Below, piece after piece: positions 63,856 to 64,000 of a stretch of DNA of 64,000 nt. Under the pieces are notes generated by a model, which saw only the letters and a list, made by a program, of their open reading frames with translations, did no database searches and was not told the DNA's origin. Made by a program: the position numbers and the translations under genes. Source of the DNA: Pseudomonas sp. TNT3 (GTDB taxonomy: Bacteria; Pseudomonadota; Gammaproteobacteria; Pseudomonadales; Pseudomonadaceae); NCBI RefSeq assembly GCF_010095445.2, contig NZ_WFGV02000032.1, positions 1-64,000 on the forward strand, in the 5' to 3' direction. Each line of letters begins with the position of its first letter. Position 1 is the first letter of the stretch.

Positions 63856-64000
63856 TCAAACCTCTTCGGGCGTGGCGGCGCGATTGAGTTCGGCCAGCGA
63901 CAGATGACGGTCAAACAGCGGCGCGAGGCTTTGGTCGTGGCTGACGAACAACAGGCTGGAGCCCGCTTCACGGCATTCGGCGAACAGCAGGCGAATGAAA
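63856..64000 (-). CDS. ABC transporter ATP-binding protein (partial, cut by window end)
   Basis: Only the last 48 residues or so are in the window: FIRLLFAECREAG, then the H-loop SLLFVSHDQSLA and the end NRAATPEEV. The H-loop shows an ABC ATPase of the LolD/MacB type. The stop is one base before the permease start, so both form one transporter. The N-terminal part lies beyond 64000. Confidence 0.85.
   Translation of the reverse strand, partial: FIRLLFAECREAGSSLLFVSHDQSLAPLFDRHLSLAELNRAATPEEV

Overview
The window is a chromosomal segment of a Pseudomonas, most likely of the P. fluorescens lineage. Three things support this. The gene order from birA to ssb follows, as far as I remember it, the PA4280 to PA4232 segment of P. 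aeruginosa PAO1. The protein sequences look pseudomonad throughout. Three inverted pairs of the GCGGGCTTGCCCGC-type REP element, typical of fluorescent pseudomonads, lie in the last 10 kb. I see no insertion sequence, prophage, integron or CRISPR array.

Region 1 (1-34.6 kb) is the translation/transcription super-cluster. It opens with the 3' end of an rRNA operon (23S-5S spacer, 5S rRNA, terminator), then birA, coaX and a SPOR-domain gene. Next come tRNA-Tyr/Gly/Thr and tufB, then tRNA-Trp, secE, nusG and rplKAJL, rpoB and rpoC. The str operon (rpsL, rpsG, fusA, tufA), the S10 operon (rpsJ to rpsQ), the spc operon (rplN to rpmJ, with secY) and the alpha operon (rpsM, rpsK, rpsD, rpoA, rplQ) follow. 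All genes are on the plus strand. Junctions carry terminator-like hairpins. At several of them a good sigma-70 promoter follows directly or overlaps the hairpin, so the cluster is probably cut into separately tuned units. Structured leaders precede rplJ and rpsL.

Region 2 (34.7-42 kb) is a stress and DNA-maintenance block: katA, a haem-ligand-less ferritin (ftnA/bfrA), uvrA (minus), an MFS exporter and ssb.

Region 3 (42-54.5 kb) is more accessory. It holds an OsmC-YcaO fusion, a cysteine hydrolase divergent from a GlxA-type AraC regulator, and an overlapping pair made of a DUF3182 ATP-grasp-like protein and an alpha/beta hydrolase. A four-gene minus-strand operon (DUF72, ybhP-like, clsB-like, ybhN-like) and a large MscS-family channel complete it.

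Region 4 (54.5-64 kb) has the Lhr helicase (minus), an RmlD-like protein without its catalytic Tyr/Lys, and a GalE-type epimerase overlapping it. OmpW and a minus-strand operon of ABC ATPase (cut by the window end), FtsX/MacB-type permease and DUF3299 lipoprotein-like/periplasmic protein finish the window.

Most of the window is well-known housekeeping DNA. I found no convincing new defence or mobile system. The best leads are the two clearly diverged tuf copies, the OsmC-YcaO fusion in the same neighbourhood as rpsL, the DUF3182/hydrolase couple, the catalytically stripped RmlD-like protein and the overlapping terminator/promoter junctions.
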